In this document: in pieces, positions 1-10,176 of the stretch | Layout: each line of letters opens with the position of its first letter | How positions within the stretch are numbered: the first letter of the stretch is position 1 | Assembly (NCBI GenBank): GCA_002842215.1 | Contig: PHCC01000020.1 | Span: forward strand, 23,542-87,541 | From: Betaproteobacteria bacterium HGW-Betaproteobacteria-9 | GTDB taxonomy: Bacteria > Pseudomonadota > Gammaproteobacteria > Burkholderiales > Burkholderiaceae_C | Length of the DNA stretch: 64,000 bases | Direction of reading: 5' to 3' | Program-made: the position numbers and the translations under genes | The notes under the pieces: model-generated | What the model was told of the DNA's origin: nothing | Databases searched by the model: none | The model's input: the letters and a program-made list of their open reading frames with translations, nothing else

Positions 1-3000
1 ACGGCCAACGTGTCGGTCGGCGCAGCGGGCATTGGCGCGGCGGTGAGCGTGGCCTCGGTGGCCAACACCACCACGGCCGGCATCGATGCCGGTGCCAACG
101 TGGACGCCACCGGCGACCTGCGTGTGAAGGCGGATCAGGACACGGCCATCGACATGTACACACTCGCCGGATCGGGCGGCGTGGTGGCGGTGTCGGGCGC
201 GGTGTCGGTCGGCGTGGTGGACAACACCACGCAGGCCTATGTGGAAGGTGCAGCGTCACCGGCCGCTGCCGCGACGCTCAACGCCGGAGGCACCACCGAA
301 GTGGCGGCGACCTCCAGCGCAGCCATGAGCAGCGTGACCGGCAGTGCCGCGGCCGGCGGCGTGGGTGTGGCCGGCTCTGTGGGGGTCAAGGTGCTGACGT
401 CCAGCACGACCGCTTCGATCGGTGACAACACGCGGGTCAACCAGACGCGGGGTGGCGCCGCACAAGACGTGAAGGTGAGCGCCAGCGACACGGTGAACCT
501 CAAGGGCGGAGGCCTAGCGGGTGCCGTGGGCGGATTTGGCGTGGGCGCCATGTCCGACACCAACATCGTGCGCAACACGACCACCGCGTCGATCGGCAAC
601 AACACGCTGGTGGATGCCGATCGCGATGTGGGCGTCACGGCGGCTTCCAGCAAGAACGTGGAGTCCACCGCCATCGCCATTGCGGCGGGCGCCCTGTTCG
701 GCGGCGCCGGCTCGGCGTCGGTGGCGGTGATCGGCGCCAGCCTGGACGACGAAGCCCAGGAAGGCCTGGGCGATGGTGCAACGGCCGGTCGTGCCGACCA
801 GCAGGCCCAGCAGACCCATGCGGGTTCGCAGCTGGACGATGTGAGCGGTTCGGCGCACCTGACGGGCGCGAAATCGACGGTCAACGCCAAGGCGGCCGGT
901 CTCGGCGTCGCCGGTGACATGAACAGCAGCTCGACGGCTTCTCAGGACAAGACCCAGGCGTTCATTGGCAACAACAGCCGGGTGACGGCGGGCGGCAAGG
1001 TGGATGTCACCGCGTCCGACAAGACCCAGCTCGACCTGGAAGTCGTCGGTGCGGCGGGCGGTGCGGTGGGCATTGGCGCCGCCGTGGGCGTGGGCATCAC
1101 CCACAGCACGACCGAGGCGTTTATAGGCTCGTCGGCCGCGGTCGATGCCGCGGGTGACGTGAGCATCACGGCCGCCGCCGGCAACCTGAACGCGACCGGA
1201 TCCCGGGTGCGCAGCACGGCGGGTGCGGGTGGTGTGATCGGCGTGAGCGCCGCGGTGTCGGTGCTCAAGGATTCAAGCACCACGCGGGCTTATGTGGACA
1301 ACAACGCCTCGATCGAACGCGCCGACGAACTGTTGGTCAGCGCCGAAACCGATCGCAAGGCCGCCGCCACCACCATCGGCGCTGCAGCCGGTGGTCTGGC
1401 GATTGGTGCGTCGGTGGCGAGCGCCACCTTTGGTGGCAGCACATCGGCCTACTTCCAGCCCAATGTGGACGTGGGCAAGACCGCTGGCAAGCTGGTCAAC
1501 GACGTGACGATCTTGGCAACCGACGGTTCGGTGGCATCCGCCAGCGCCACCGCCGGTGCGGCGGGCATCGTCTCCGGGTCGGGGGCGGTGGCCACGGCGG
1601 AAGTCACTTCGGGTGTATCCGCCACCATGGGCAGTGGCGCGGAGGTGGTCGCGCAGGACGACGTGAGCGTGACCGCAGAGGCCACGCCGGAGACCCGTGC
1701 CGAAGCGAAAGGTGTCTCGATCGGTGCGGGTTCTGTGGGCGCATCGCTGGCGACCGCCAGCACCACGTCGAACGTGGAGGCACGTATCGATTCGGGTGCC
1801 ACCATCTCGGGCGACAAGCTCGACGTGGTTGCGCGGCGATTGGTCGGCTCCAGCCCCACGACTGCCGCTCAAGCCTTTGGTGCGTCGGGCGGTGTGTTGT
1901 TCGGCATCAATGCCACGCTGGCCAAAGCCGAGAGCGCTGGCACCACCCGGTCGGCCATTGGCGACAACGCCACGCTGACCATGGGCGGCGCAACCACCGT
2001 GCACGCCGACAGCAACACCCAGCAGGTGTCTTCGGGTGTGGGTATTTCGGTGGGCGGCTTGCTGGCCGTCGGTGCGGACTACTCCCAGGCCACGTCGAAC
2101 ACCTTGACCGAAGCCACCGTGGGCAACGGTGTCAAGCTGACCGGTACCGCACTCAACGTGCTGGCCGACAGCTCGGACACCAACTTTGCGCACGGCATCG
2201 CGGGCAGTGGCGGTCTGGTGTCAGCGCCATTCTCTGAAGCCAAAACGGTGTCGACGAGCCAGACCCGCGCCAGCACCGGCAGCGGTGACAACGTGGGCGG
2301 CGACGGACGCAAGATCGATGTGGATGCGTTCGTGATGCGCTCCAGTTACGACGGCCTGTTTGACGCCTGGATGCAGAGCACCAACGCTTCCTTGATCGGC
2401 GTGAGCGGTGCAAAAGCGACCAACAGCAGCAGCGCAACCACCAGCTCCACCGTGGGTGCCAGCGGCTATGTGGAGGCGGACAGCGTGTCGGTGCAGGCCA
2501 GCAACACGGTTGAAAAGGGTGGTCCGGGCACAACCAACCTGCCGGGCGTGACCTCGGTGACGGGCGCGGCCATCGCCGTGCCGAGCTGGAACGTGAATTC
2601 CGCCTCGGGTGGGCTGGCCGATGTGCCCGCTGCCGACAGCCTGACCACGATCACCAACAGCGCGGTGGCGGAGGTGGGTGCCGGTGCCACGGTGCAACAG
2701 ACGGGCAGCATCATGGCCCCGGGCGCCTACAAGTTCGATGCGTGGAACGATGTGACCGCCCAAGACCGCGTCAAGATGGCTTCGGGCGGCGCGGTTTCGG
2801 CCGCCAGCGGCAGTTCCAAGGTGCTCGCCGACAGCAATGTGGCCAAAGTCAAGGTGGGTGATGGCGCTGCGTTGAGCGCAACCGGTGACCTGATGATGGG
2901 CGCCCGCTCTGTTGCCGACATCTCCACCCAGACCTCGGTCGACGTCTGGGGTCTGGTTGGCGTGGCGCCCAAGGGCGACTCCGTTTCGCGTTTCAAGGCG

Positions 3001-6000
3001 AGCAACAGCATTGAAATCGGTGCGGCTTCTCTCGAAGCGCAAAACGACATCCGCCTCAACGCGGGTGCGAGCACGCTCTACAACCCGGAGACGGGTTCGA
3101 ACACGGGGTTGAATGCGGGTTCGGTCGTGGCAAGAACCGATGTGTTCAACAACACCGCGATCCCGGTGAACCGTGATCCCATCGCCGACGCCGTCATTGA
3201 AACCGACAGCCAGATCACCATTGCCGATGGTGCGGTGTTGAACTCGGTGAGCGACGTCGCGCTGTTCGCTGAAAAGGGCAGTGCAACGGCTTCGGGCGTC
3301 GGCATTGGCAAGGATCTTTACCGCGAAGCGCTCGCGGCGGTGGGCAGCGCCATCAGCAACGCCTTTGGCGGTGGCGATGTGTCCTTCGAGACCCGCACGG
3401 GCAACTCGGTCAAGACCCAGACTTCCGGCGTGACGGTGAACGGTGAGATCCATGTGGGGACGCACCGCAAGCAGAATCTTGAGATTGACATCAACGGCAA
3501 CGTTGTCGCCAAGACCGATGGGATCAGCATTGCCAACACGGGCGTCGCGAGCCTGGCGCAAGACATCCTTGACCGCATTGACGCGTTGAACGACCTGATC
3601 CGGGAATACTCCGGTGGTGCCGCGGGAACCGACGCGGCGATCGCTGTGGCGGCCTACCAGTCCGAGATCCGCTTTCTGGAGCGCAAGCTGGTGGAACTGG
3701 GCTTCCAGCCCGACCCACTGGGCGGCGGATTCGCGGGCGTGGCGGGTTTGAGCCCCAAGGAGGCAGCGCAGGAAGCGGTGACAGCCATGACGGCGACCAA
3801 GGCCGGCCTGACGACCACCAAGACCGACCTGACCACGGTCAACACGGGTCTGACGACGACCAACACCAACCTGACCACGGCCAACACCAACCTGAGCAAC
3901 CAGAATGCCACGCTGCAGACAGAGGTGACGGCCCTGATCGCTCAGCGCGATGCCTTGGACGCAGACGACACAGCGGGTCGCCAGGCCATCCAGAACCAGA
4001 TCAATGCCAAGAACACGACGATCGGCAACAACAACACCACGATCAGCAACAACAACACGACGATCAGCAACAACAACACCACGATCAGTGCGAACAACAC
4101 CGAAATCGGCTTGTTGACCACCCGCATCACCAGTCTGGATGGGCAGATCGTCAATGTGCAGACCGACATCGACGACAACAAGTACAGCGACGTGGCCGCT
4201 GCGGGTCCCACGGCGAAGTTCCTGACCATCAGCGATGCAGAGGCCAAGCTGGGCAACATCTATGTGCGGGGCGACAAGCTGCAAGGTAACGGCGTGCTGG
4301 ACGCGCCGGGCGATGCCGAAATCAGGATCACGAACAACGGTCCGAGCTTTCTGATCCTGAACGACCTGACGATCCCGGCGGACGAGGGCGGGAGGATCTA
4401 CTTCAACAGCGTGGACGTCAAAGACAACGCCCAGATCAACGGCATCAACGGTGCCGCCGGGGGGGCGGATTTCGACATCTTCACGGCGGACAGCACCACC
4501 GATTTCAGCGGCAGCACGGTGTTGCCGGGCAAACCAAAAATCGTGGTCGAAAGCAAGTACGACCCGCTGGATCCCTTCTACAGCAGCCAGACGCTGGCGG
4601 GTGGCGCGGCCACGGTGGCGCCAGACATCATCCTCAAGGGGGACATCAGCAACCTGCGGGGCCTGGTCAAGATCGACAGCGCGGCGGGCAGCATCCGCAT
4701 CGAAGAGACCGCCAGCATCCGGGCCGACGATGTGGAGGTGAAGACGCGCAATGGCGACTTCGTTCAAAGTTACAGCAACACGTTCAGCCATGTGGCCGGC
4801 GCACCGCTGACGACCACCAATGGCGATCCCAACCTGGCCTTCCCGGGAAACATCGCCGAAATCTCCCGCACGCCTGAGGCTGTGGGGTCGGGCATTGTCG
4901 CCAATGGCAGCGTGTTGATCGCCGCCCGCTACCTCAACATCAACGGCACCATCCAGAGCGGCATCCCGGAGTGGGGTGTGCGCATCCCGGCCAGCGCCAC
5001 TGTGTCGGTGGGTGGCGTGAACATGTCGTTTGCCCAAGCGCAGGCGCACTACAACAGCCTGACGCCTGCTCAACAAGCGGTGCTGGGATCGGAGTACTTC
5101 CAGGTCAGCGGTGCCACCGTGAGCGGACTCAGCGGCAACCAGCAAGGCGCCTGGGAAGACATCAAGGTGAGCTACAACGCGAAGGAAAACCGCCTCGAAC
5201 TCAGCGGCGTACGCGTGCAGGGCGGCTATATCGAATTGTTCGGCCAGATTTTCAACACCAACCAGGTCGGCGGCGGGAAGCTGCGGGTGATGGATGGCTA
5301 CGGTCAGATCAAGGTCGACAACGAAAGCAGCCTGCCCATGTGGGTCAACCTGCTGGACACCGGCAAGGGTGTGCAGGGTGAAATCAACATCACCAACATC
5401 AGTGGCGTTGACGCCAATGGCGTGCCCGTCATCACCACCACCCAGTTCCTGCGCGGTGCCGGCGGATCCCGAAGCGCCTTCTACGACCCGCAGGCCGGCT
5501 TGCGTTACACGATGACCGTCGGCTACGACGAGGGTCGTGTGGACTACTACCGCTACTCGCAAAACGGTTGGTTTGGCGGCGCCATTCTGGGGGACAAAGC
5601 GCTGGACGAATACCGGATCGACTCGCAGGTCCGCAGCAACGATCCACTGTCGCAGGCGGAGTACCTGCAAGTGGTGTCGGGCGCCAACACGACGGTTTAC
5701 TCCCCGACCACCAGTGCCGTGTATGGCGCCTCGTCCATCACCGGCGGTGACCAGGAAACCATCAACACCGCAACGCCCGTCCTGACGCCTGGCAGATCAT
5801 GGCGTGACTGCAACTGGTGGACGCTGTGTGCCAACGCCACCCACTACCAGGAATTCACGGTCACCACGGCCACCAAAACCACGATCACCGAAAGCGTCAA
5901 GGCGGACCAGCGCATCGGCATCGAATTCATCGGCTTCGATCAGGGCACGGTGAATGTGGCCTCGGTCGGTGACGTGGTGCTCAATGGCGCCATCAACAAC

Positions 6001-9000
6001 GCCAGTGGCGAAACCAGCGTCAGCTCGTCGGGCAGCATCACGCAGAACGGTGACCTGAACATCATCAGCGGCGTGAATGTCCATCTGGCGGCAGGCACGG
6101 GCATCGGCTCCGGGACGCAGGCGATCCAGACCAACATCAGCGACAGTGGCCGGCTCAATGCCACCTCCAGCGCTGGCGAGGTGCACATCAAAGAGATGGT
6201 GGGCAACCTGAACGTGGGCACCATTGGCGGTGCTGGCGTGAGCAATGTGGTGCTGGAGGCCGACAAGAACATCGTCGACGCCGCAGCGGGTTCCTACGTC
6301 CAGGGACGTCGCGTGGAGCTGCTGTCCAACAACGGCGGCATCGGTTTGACCGGCGCGCCGCTGACCGTGCGGACCGGCTACACCACCAACATGTCGCAGT
6401 GGTCCAACAACGGCTTGCTGGCGACGGCACGCGACTCGATCAACATCCGCAACCTCGCGGACGCCGCCAACCCCGCCATCTACAACGGCAACCTGTTGCT
6501 GATTTCGGCCGAGTCGAAGACGGGTGATGTGCGCATCGAAACCAGCGGTGCCGTGATCGACAACAACCCGTTCGAGACCATCGACACCCGGACCGAAACA
6601 GAGCTGGCCAATCTCTGGGACGAACTGCGCCTGCGCGGTGCGCCTTCGGTGGAAAAAGCCAACGAGGCGGTGGCGGCCTTCGAGAGCGGCAAGAACAACA
6701 ACTACCGCCAGTACTGGCAGTTGCGCAAAGGGCAGGCGGATCAGGGTGCGGTCTACGATCCGGGGTATGTCTACGCCGTCTCCGCGGGCGAGCGCAGCGC
6801 GCTGGAAGCCGCTGGTCTGACACCCCTGCAGATCGATGAGTTTGCCCAGAGCCGGACGGACCAGTACCACAGCCTGCACGCGGAGGTGGGCGGCCTGACA
6901 GCAACCTTTGACAGCGGTTTTGCGTACGACGCTTCGGTGGCGACCGGCACCGGCGAAGAAACACAAATCCGCACCGGGGCCACCTGGACCGACGCCCAAC
7001 TCGCGCTCTCGGTGGGTGCCGGTCTGCTGAAGAACATCACCGACACGGTGACCTCGGTCAAGGAACCCAACGTCAAGGGCAACAACATCGAACTGGTCGC
7101 GGGCACGTCGATCGGCTCGATGAACCCCAATGTGGACATCACCTTGCCAACCGGCGCGACACCCGCAGAGATTGCCGCTTTCCTGGCCACGTTGACAGCC
7201 GATCAGAAAGCGGCGCTGGCGGCGGCAGAGCGTGGCGATGCGACGGTGACTGGCAACGTGATTTCGATCATCCGGCCCCGCGCAGTGAACGTGGAGACCG
7301 GAACCGGAGCGCTCACCGCCAGCGCCGCCGCGGGTGACGCGTTCATCGGGTCCGAGAAAGACTTGCGCATCAACCAGGTCACCGCCAGCGACAACGTGCG
7401 GATCAAGGTGGCGGGTGCGCTGATCAATGCCGCGACCGTGGCCGGCACAAACAACGTGGTGGGCGACAACATCATTCTGGAAGCGGCCAACGGCGGCATC
7501 GGTGCGGCGGGATCGGCCCTGCGCATCAACCCGACCGCGGGCTCGTCGCTGATCGCGCGCGCGGCCGGTGACATCTGGATCGAGACGCCAGCGGACCTGA
7601 CAGTGGACACCATCTTCTCCCGCAACAACGTGAGTCTGGATGCGGTGGGTTCGATCCTCGACATGCCGGGCGACTCGGTTCTTACGCCTGCGGTGAACAT
7701 CCGCAGCAACAACGTGACGCTGGTGTCGCGCACGGGCAGTATCGGGGAGGAAGACAACGCGCTGGATGTGGGCGTGAACCCCGACGGGCGTGTCGAGGCC
7801 ACCGCGAACACGGTGGGTCAGGGGATTTACCTGAACGGTCCTTCCGGTGAGCACTTCAACGTGGGTGCCTCGACTTCGGGTGGGGCCACGGTCTTGTCAG
7901 CGGCCGAAAACATGAAGATCGATGGCACCGTGACCGGGCTCGGCACCATCAGCCTGGTCTCGGGCGGTCAGACGACCCTGACCACGCAGGCCGATGTGAC
8001 CTCGACCGCAGCAGACATCCAGATCCGGGCGGGGTCGTTGACCATGGAAGACGACGGTGTTGCTGCAGCGCGTGTTCGCTCCGGGACTGGGTCGATCGAT
8101 GTCGAGACGGTGGGCGACGCTGTGATCACCGGCATCGAGAGCGGCAACGGCACCGCGAGCGCTGTGCGGGTGGTGAGTACGGGCGGGCGCGTGCTGGATG
8201 GCGGCGATACCCGTCTCGACGTGATCGCAGACACCGCATCGGCGGCGAAGTTCACCGTGGCGGGCTTGCTGGGCGTGGGTTCGGACGGCAATCCGCTGGA
8301 CGTTCGCGTGCGCGATCTCAATGCCTCGTCCGTTCAAGGGAGCGTGGCGCTGGCGGTGGTCGGTGGGGTGAACATCGAAGCGGTGAGTGCGGGCGACGCC
8401 GTGCAGATCACCGCCGACGGCGACATCACGGGCCAGTCGGTGACCAGCACGGGTGCCGGCACCCAGGGCCCGGACAAGAGCGTGAGCGTGGCGTCCACGG
8501 GTGGCCGTGTGACCCTCGATTCGGTGACGGGCACGGGGCCGGTGACCGTGGACGGCCAGACTGGCGTCGACGTCAACTCGGTCGAGAGCACCGGGGGCAG
8601 CGTGGTACTGAACTCCAACGCCGGGAACGTGGTGGTTGATACCACCAAGGCGCAGCAAAACGTCACGATGACGGCGGCAGCGGGCACGGTCACTGCAGGC
8701 ACCACGACCGCCACAGACGGCAACGTGAATCTCAGTGCCCTGGGCGATATCGAAGCCACGACCACCGTGGCGGGCGGGACGGCCCAGGTGACGAGTGCGG
8801 CGGGGCATGTCCGGTTGGGCAGCCTGACGGCACGAGGTGACGTGAGCGTCGACGGCCAGGCCGGTGTGCAGACAGACACGGTCGAAAGCACCGCCGGCAG
8901 CGTGGTGTTGAACACCGACGGCGGAGACATCGATGCCGGCGTCACCAAGGCCTGGAAGGATGTCACGATGCGCGCCGCTTCGGGTGCCATCACGGCCGAC

Positions 9001-10176
9001 ACCACGGTGGCCACGACCGGCAATGTGACCTTCATTGCTAGGGGCGACATCAACACCGGCAGCACGTCGGCGGGCGGCACGGTGGTGTTCGACAGCGAGG
9101 AAGGTGACGTCCGCACCGACGAGGTGAGCACGGGCGGCGCCTTCACGATAGAGACCGCTGGCAATATCGAGACCGGCACGGTGACGGCGGGCCGCGATGT
9201 GTCCTTGATCAGCACGCGCGGTACGGTGACCGCCGACAACACCCGCTCGGTGCGCGGGTCGGTGACCATGGAGGGTCAACAGGGCGTGACCGCCAATCGG
9301 GTGGTCGCGGCGCAAGATGTGACGCTGGCCAGCACCCGGGGTGCTGTCGATGCGGGCAGTCTCCTGGCTCGCCGGGGGTCGATCACATTGAGCGCACGGG
9401 GCAACATCGATGTGGGCACGGGCACCGCCACCAACGGCAGTTTTGTGGCCGGCTCCACCGGTGGCAGCGTCAACGTGGGCACGGCGAGTGCCGATGTGGT
9501 TTCGCTGAGCGCGCCGCGTTCGGTGAGCGCTCGCACGCTCAACGTCGGCAGCCGGCTGAACCTGGCGGGCCAGAACATGGCAGCGAACGTCAACAGCACC
9601 GGCGCTGGCGACGTGGGCGGGTCGGTGACCGGCTTTGGCGGCGGCATGGCGTCGAACGTGGAACTGGCCTTGAACAGTCCGTTTGCCTTCCGGTTCCAGG
9701 CGCTTTCCACCTCCACCGGCAACGTCAATGTGCTGGCTGGGGACCTGTTTGTTGATGCCATGCGGGTGGGCAACCGCCTGACCATCAGCAACCCCAGGAC
9801 CACGTTGTTGATCGACCAGAACGACCGCAGCATCCAGCCGTTTGACGTCCAGCTCTACTCGGCAGGCAGCCCGTTTGCCTTTGGCCTCACCGGCAACCGG
9901 GTGCTGACGGGGGCTTTCGTGATCTCGCGTGGCCCGGGCCACGAGGTGATTTCACCCAATGGCAACAACCTGAGTGCGGCCGAACTGGGCGATCGTGAAC
10001 TCTCGGTGCTGGGCACCTTGCCTTCTCCGACCGACGGGTTCTCGAACGGTCAGCCCGATGCCGAAGCCTTGGCCGGTCTGGTGACCTTCGTGGGCACGCC
10101 GGTGAATGGCGGTGACGAATGCGAGTCAGAAGGTGCGGGCGATTCCAACAACTCCAAATGCAAAGAAGAAAACTGA
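1..10176 (+). CDS. Giant TpsA-like exoprotein (3' part; start lies outside window)
   Basis: The frame is open from the first base, so the N-terminal secretion (TPS) domain is upstream and not seen; 3391 residues are visible. The sequence is rich in Gly, Ala, Ser, Thr, Val and Asn in short degenerate strands such as ASIGDNTRV and DVSVTAEA, as expected of a right-handed beta-helix adhesin or haemagglutinin. Visible residues of about 1269-1372 break the pattern: they form strict heptads (GLTTTNT, then TTISNNN) that read as a Thr/Asn-rich coiled coil. Residues of about 2850-2990 carry a duplicated beta-helix block. The C-terminus ends in DEC..KCKEEN, with two cysteines 12 residues apart, similar in layout to the HMW1-type surface anchor. 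The stop overlaps the start of the TpsB gene, so the pair is co-translated. The exact role (adhesion, aggregation or other) cannot be told. The two-partner assignment rests mainly on the neighbour. Confidence 0.85.
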   Translation, partial: TANVSVGAAGIGAAVSVASVANTTTAGIDAGANVDATGDLRVKADQDTAIDMYTLAGSGGVVAVSGAVSVGVVDNTTQAYVEGAASPAAAATLNAGGTTEVAATSSAAMSSVTGSAAAGGVGVAGSVGVKVLTSSTTASIGDNTRVNQTRGGAAQDVKVSASDTVNLKGGGLAGAVGGFGVGAMSDTNIVRNTTTASIGNNTLVDADRDVGVTAASSKNVESTAIAIAAGALFGGAGSASVAVIGASLDDEAQEGLGDGATAGRADQQAQQTHAGSQLDDVSGSAHLTGAKSTVNAKAAGLGVAGDMNSSSTASQDKTQAFIGNNSRVTAGGKVDVTASDKTQLDLEVVGAAGGAVGIGAAVGVGITHSTTEAFIGSSAAVDAAGDVSITAAAGNLNATGSRVRSTAGAGGVIGVSAAVSVLKDSSTTRAYVDNNASIERADELLVSAETDRKAAATTIGAAAGGLAIGASVASATFGGSTSAYFQPNVDVGKTAGKLVNDVTILATDGSVASASATAGAAGIVSGSGAVATAEVTSGVSATMGSGAEVVAQDDVSVTAEATPETRAEAKGVSIGAGSVGASLATASTTSNVEARIDSGATISGDKLDVVARRLVGSSPTTAAQAFGASGGVLFGINATLAKAESAGTTRSAIGDNATLTMGGATTVHADSNTQQVSSGVGISVGGLLAVGADYSQATSNTLTEATVGNGVKLTGTALNVLADSSDTNFAHGIAGSGGLVSAPFSEAKTVSTSQTRASTGSGDNVGGDGRKIDVDAFVMRSSYDGLFDAWMQSTNASLIGVSGAKATNSSSATTSSTVGASGYVEADSVSVQASNTVEKGGPGTTNLPGVTSVTGAAIAVPSWNVNSASGGLADVPAADSLTTITNSAVAEVGAGATVQQTGSIMAPGAYKFDAWNDVTAQDRVKMASGGAVSAASGSSKVLADSNVAKVKVGDGAALSATGDLMMGARSVADISTQTSVDVWGLVGVAPKGDSVSRFKASNSIEIGAASLEAQNDIRLNAGASTLYNPETGSNTGLNAGSVVARTDVFNNTAIPVNRDPIADAVIETDSQITIADGAVLNSVSDVALFAEKGSATASGVGIGKDLYREALAAVGSAISNAFGGGDVSFETRTGNSVKTQTSGVTVNGEIHVGTHRKQNLEIDINGNVVAKTDGISIANTGVASLAQDILDRIDALNDLIREYSGGAAGTDAAIAVAAYQSEIRFLERKLVELGFQPDPLGGGFAGVAGLSPKEAAQEAVTAMTATKAGLTTTKTDLTTVNTGLTTTNTNLTTANTNLSNQNATLQTEVTALIAQRDALDADDTAGRQAIQNQINAKNTTIGNNNTTISNNNTTISNNNTTISANNTEIGLLTTRITSLDGQIVNVQTDIDDNKYSDVAAAGPTAKFLTISDAEAKLGNIYVRGDKLQGNGVLDAPGDAEIRITNNGPSFLILNDLTIPADEGGRIYFNSVDVKDNAQINGINGAAGGADFDIFTADSTTDFSGSTVLPGKPKIVVESKYDPLDPFYSSQTLAGGAATVAPDIILKGDISNLRGLVKIDSAAGSIRIEETASIRADDVEVKTRNGDFVQSYSNTFSHVAGAPLTTTNGDPNLAFPGNIAEISRTPEAVGSGIVANGSVLIAARYLNINGTIQSGIPEWGVRIPASATVSVGGVNMSFAQAQAHYNSLTPAQQAVLGSEYFQVSGATVSGLSGNQQGAWEDIKVSYNAKENRLELSGVRVQGGYIELFGQIFNTNQVGGGKLRVMDGYGQIKVDNESSLPMWVNLLDTGKGVQGEINITNISGVDANGVPVITTTQFLRGAGGSRSAFYDPQAGLRYTMTVGYDEGRVDYYRYSQNGWFGGAILGDKALDEYRIDSQVRSNDPLSQAEYLQVVSGANTTVYSPTTSAVYGASSITGGDQETINTATPVLTPGRSWRDCNWWTLCANATHYQEFTVTTATKTTITESVKADQRIGIEFIGFDQGTVNVASVGDVVLNGAINNASGETSVSSSGSITQNGDLNIISGVNVHLAAGTGIGSGTQAIQTNISDSGRLNATSSAGEVHIKEMVGNLNVGTIGGAGVSNVVLEADKNIVDAAAGSYVQGRRVELLSNNGGIGLTGAPLTVRTGYTTNMSQWSNNGLLATARDSINIRNLADAANPAIYNGNLLLISAESKTGDVRIETSGAVIDNNPFETIDTRTETELANLWDELRLRGAPSVEKANEAVAAFESGKNNNYRQYWQLRKGQADQGAVYDPGYVYAVSAGERSALEAAGLTPLQIDEFAQSRTDQYHSLHAEVGGLTATFDSGFAYDASVATGTGEETQIRTGATWTDAQLALSVGAGLLKNITDTVTSVKEPNVKGNNIELVAGTSIGSMNPNVDITLPTGATPAEIAAFLATLTADQKAALAAAERGDATVTGNVISIIRPRAVNVETGTGALTASAAAGDAFIGSEKDLRINQVTASDNVRIKVAGALINAATVAGTNNVVGDNIILEAANGGIGAAGSALRINPTAGSSLIARAAGDIWIETPADLTVDTIFSRNNVSLDAVGSILDMPGDSVLTPAVNIRSNNVTLVSRTGSIGEEDNALDVGVNPDGRVEATANTVGQGIYLNGPSGEHFNVGASTSGGATVLSAAENMKIDGTVTGLGTISLVSGGQTTLTTQADVTSTAADIQIRAGSLTMEDDGVAAARVRSGTGSIDVETVGDAVITGIESGNGTASAVRVVSTGGRVLDGGDTRLDVIADTASAAKFTVAGLLGVGSDGNPLDVRVRDLNASSVQGSVALAVVGGVNIEAVSAGDAVQITADGDITGQSVTSTGAGTQGPDKSVSVASTGGRVTLDSVTGTGPVTVDGQTGVDVNSVESTGGSVVLNSNAGNVVVDTTKAQQNVTMTAAAGTVTAGTTTATDGNVNLSALGDIEATTTVAGGTAQVTSAAGHVRLGSLTARGDVSVDGQAGVQTDTVESTAGSVVLNTDGGDIDAGVTKAWKDVTMRAASGAITADTTVATTGNVTFIARGDINTGSTSAGGTVVFDSEEGDVRTDEVSTGGAFTIETAGNIETGTVTAGRDVSLISTRGTVTADNTRSVRGSVTMEGQQGVTANRVVAAQDVTLASTRGAVDAGSLLARRGSITLSARGNIDVGTGTATNGSFVAGSTGGSVNVGTASADVVSLSAPRSVSARTLNVGSRLNLAGQNMAANVNSTGAGDVGGSVTGFGGGMASNVELALNSPFAFRFQALSTSTGNVNVLAGDLFVDAMRVGNRLTISNPRTTLLIDQNDRSIQPFDVQLYSAGSPFAFGLTGNRVLTGAFVISRGPGHEVISPNGNNLSAAELGDRELSVLGTLPSPTDGFSNGQPDAEALAGLVTFVGTPVNGGDECESEGAGDSNNSKCKEEN
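4018..4101 (+). repeat. Four tandem 21-bp repeats inside the exoprotein gene
   Basis: Four in-frame 21-base units, each coding a heptad of the form TTI[GS]NNN, lie at 4018, 4039, 4060 and 4081. The first three differ at only a few bases and the fourth is diverged (TTISANN). They are part of the longer heptad region at about 3805-4131. Such repeats can expand or contract by slippage without changing frame. Confidence 0.9.

Noticed and set aside
4018..4101. Regular 21-base repeats considered as a CRISPR-like array
   Set aside because: The units are contiguous with no spacers and keep an open frame inside a large protein gene.
2221..9942. Very long open frames on the minus strand opposite the exoprotein gene (for example 2221-5670, 5797-7854 and 7897-9942)
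   Set aside because: They mirror the GC-rich codon pattern of the real gene, have His/Arg-rich low-complexity products without domains, and start without ribosome-binding sites.
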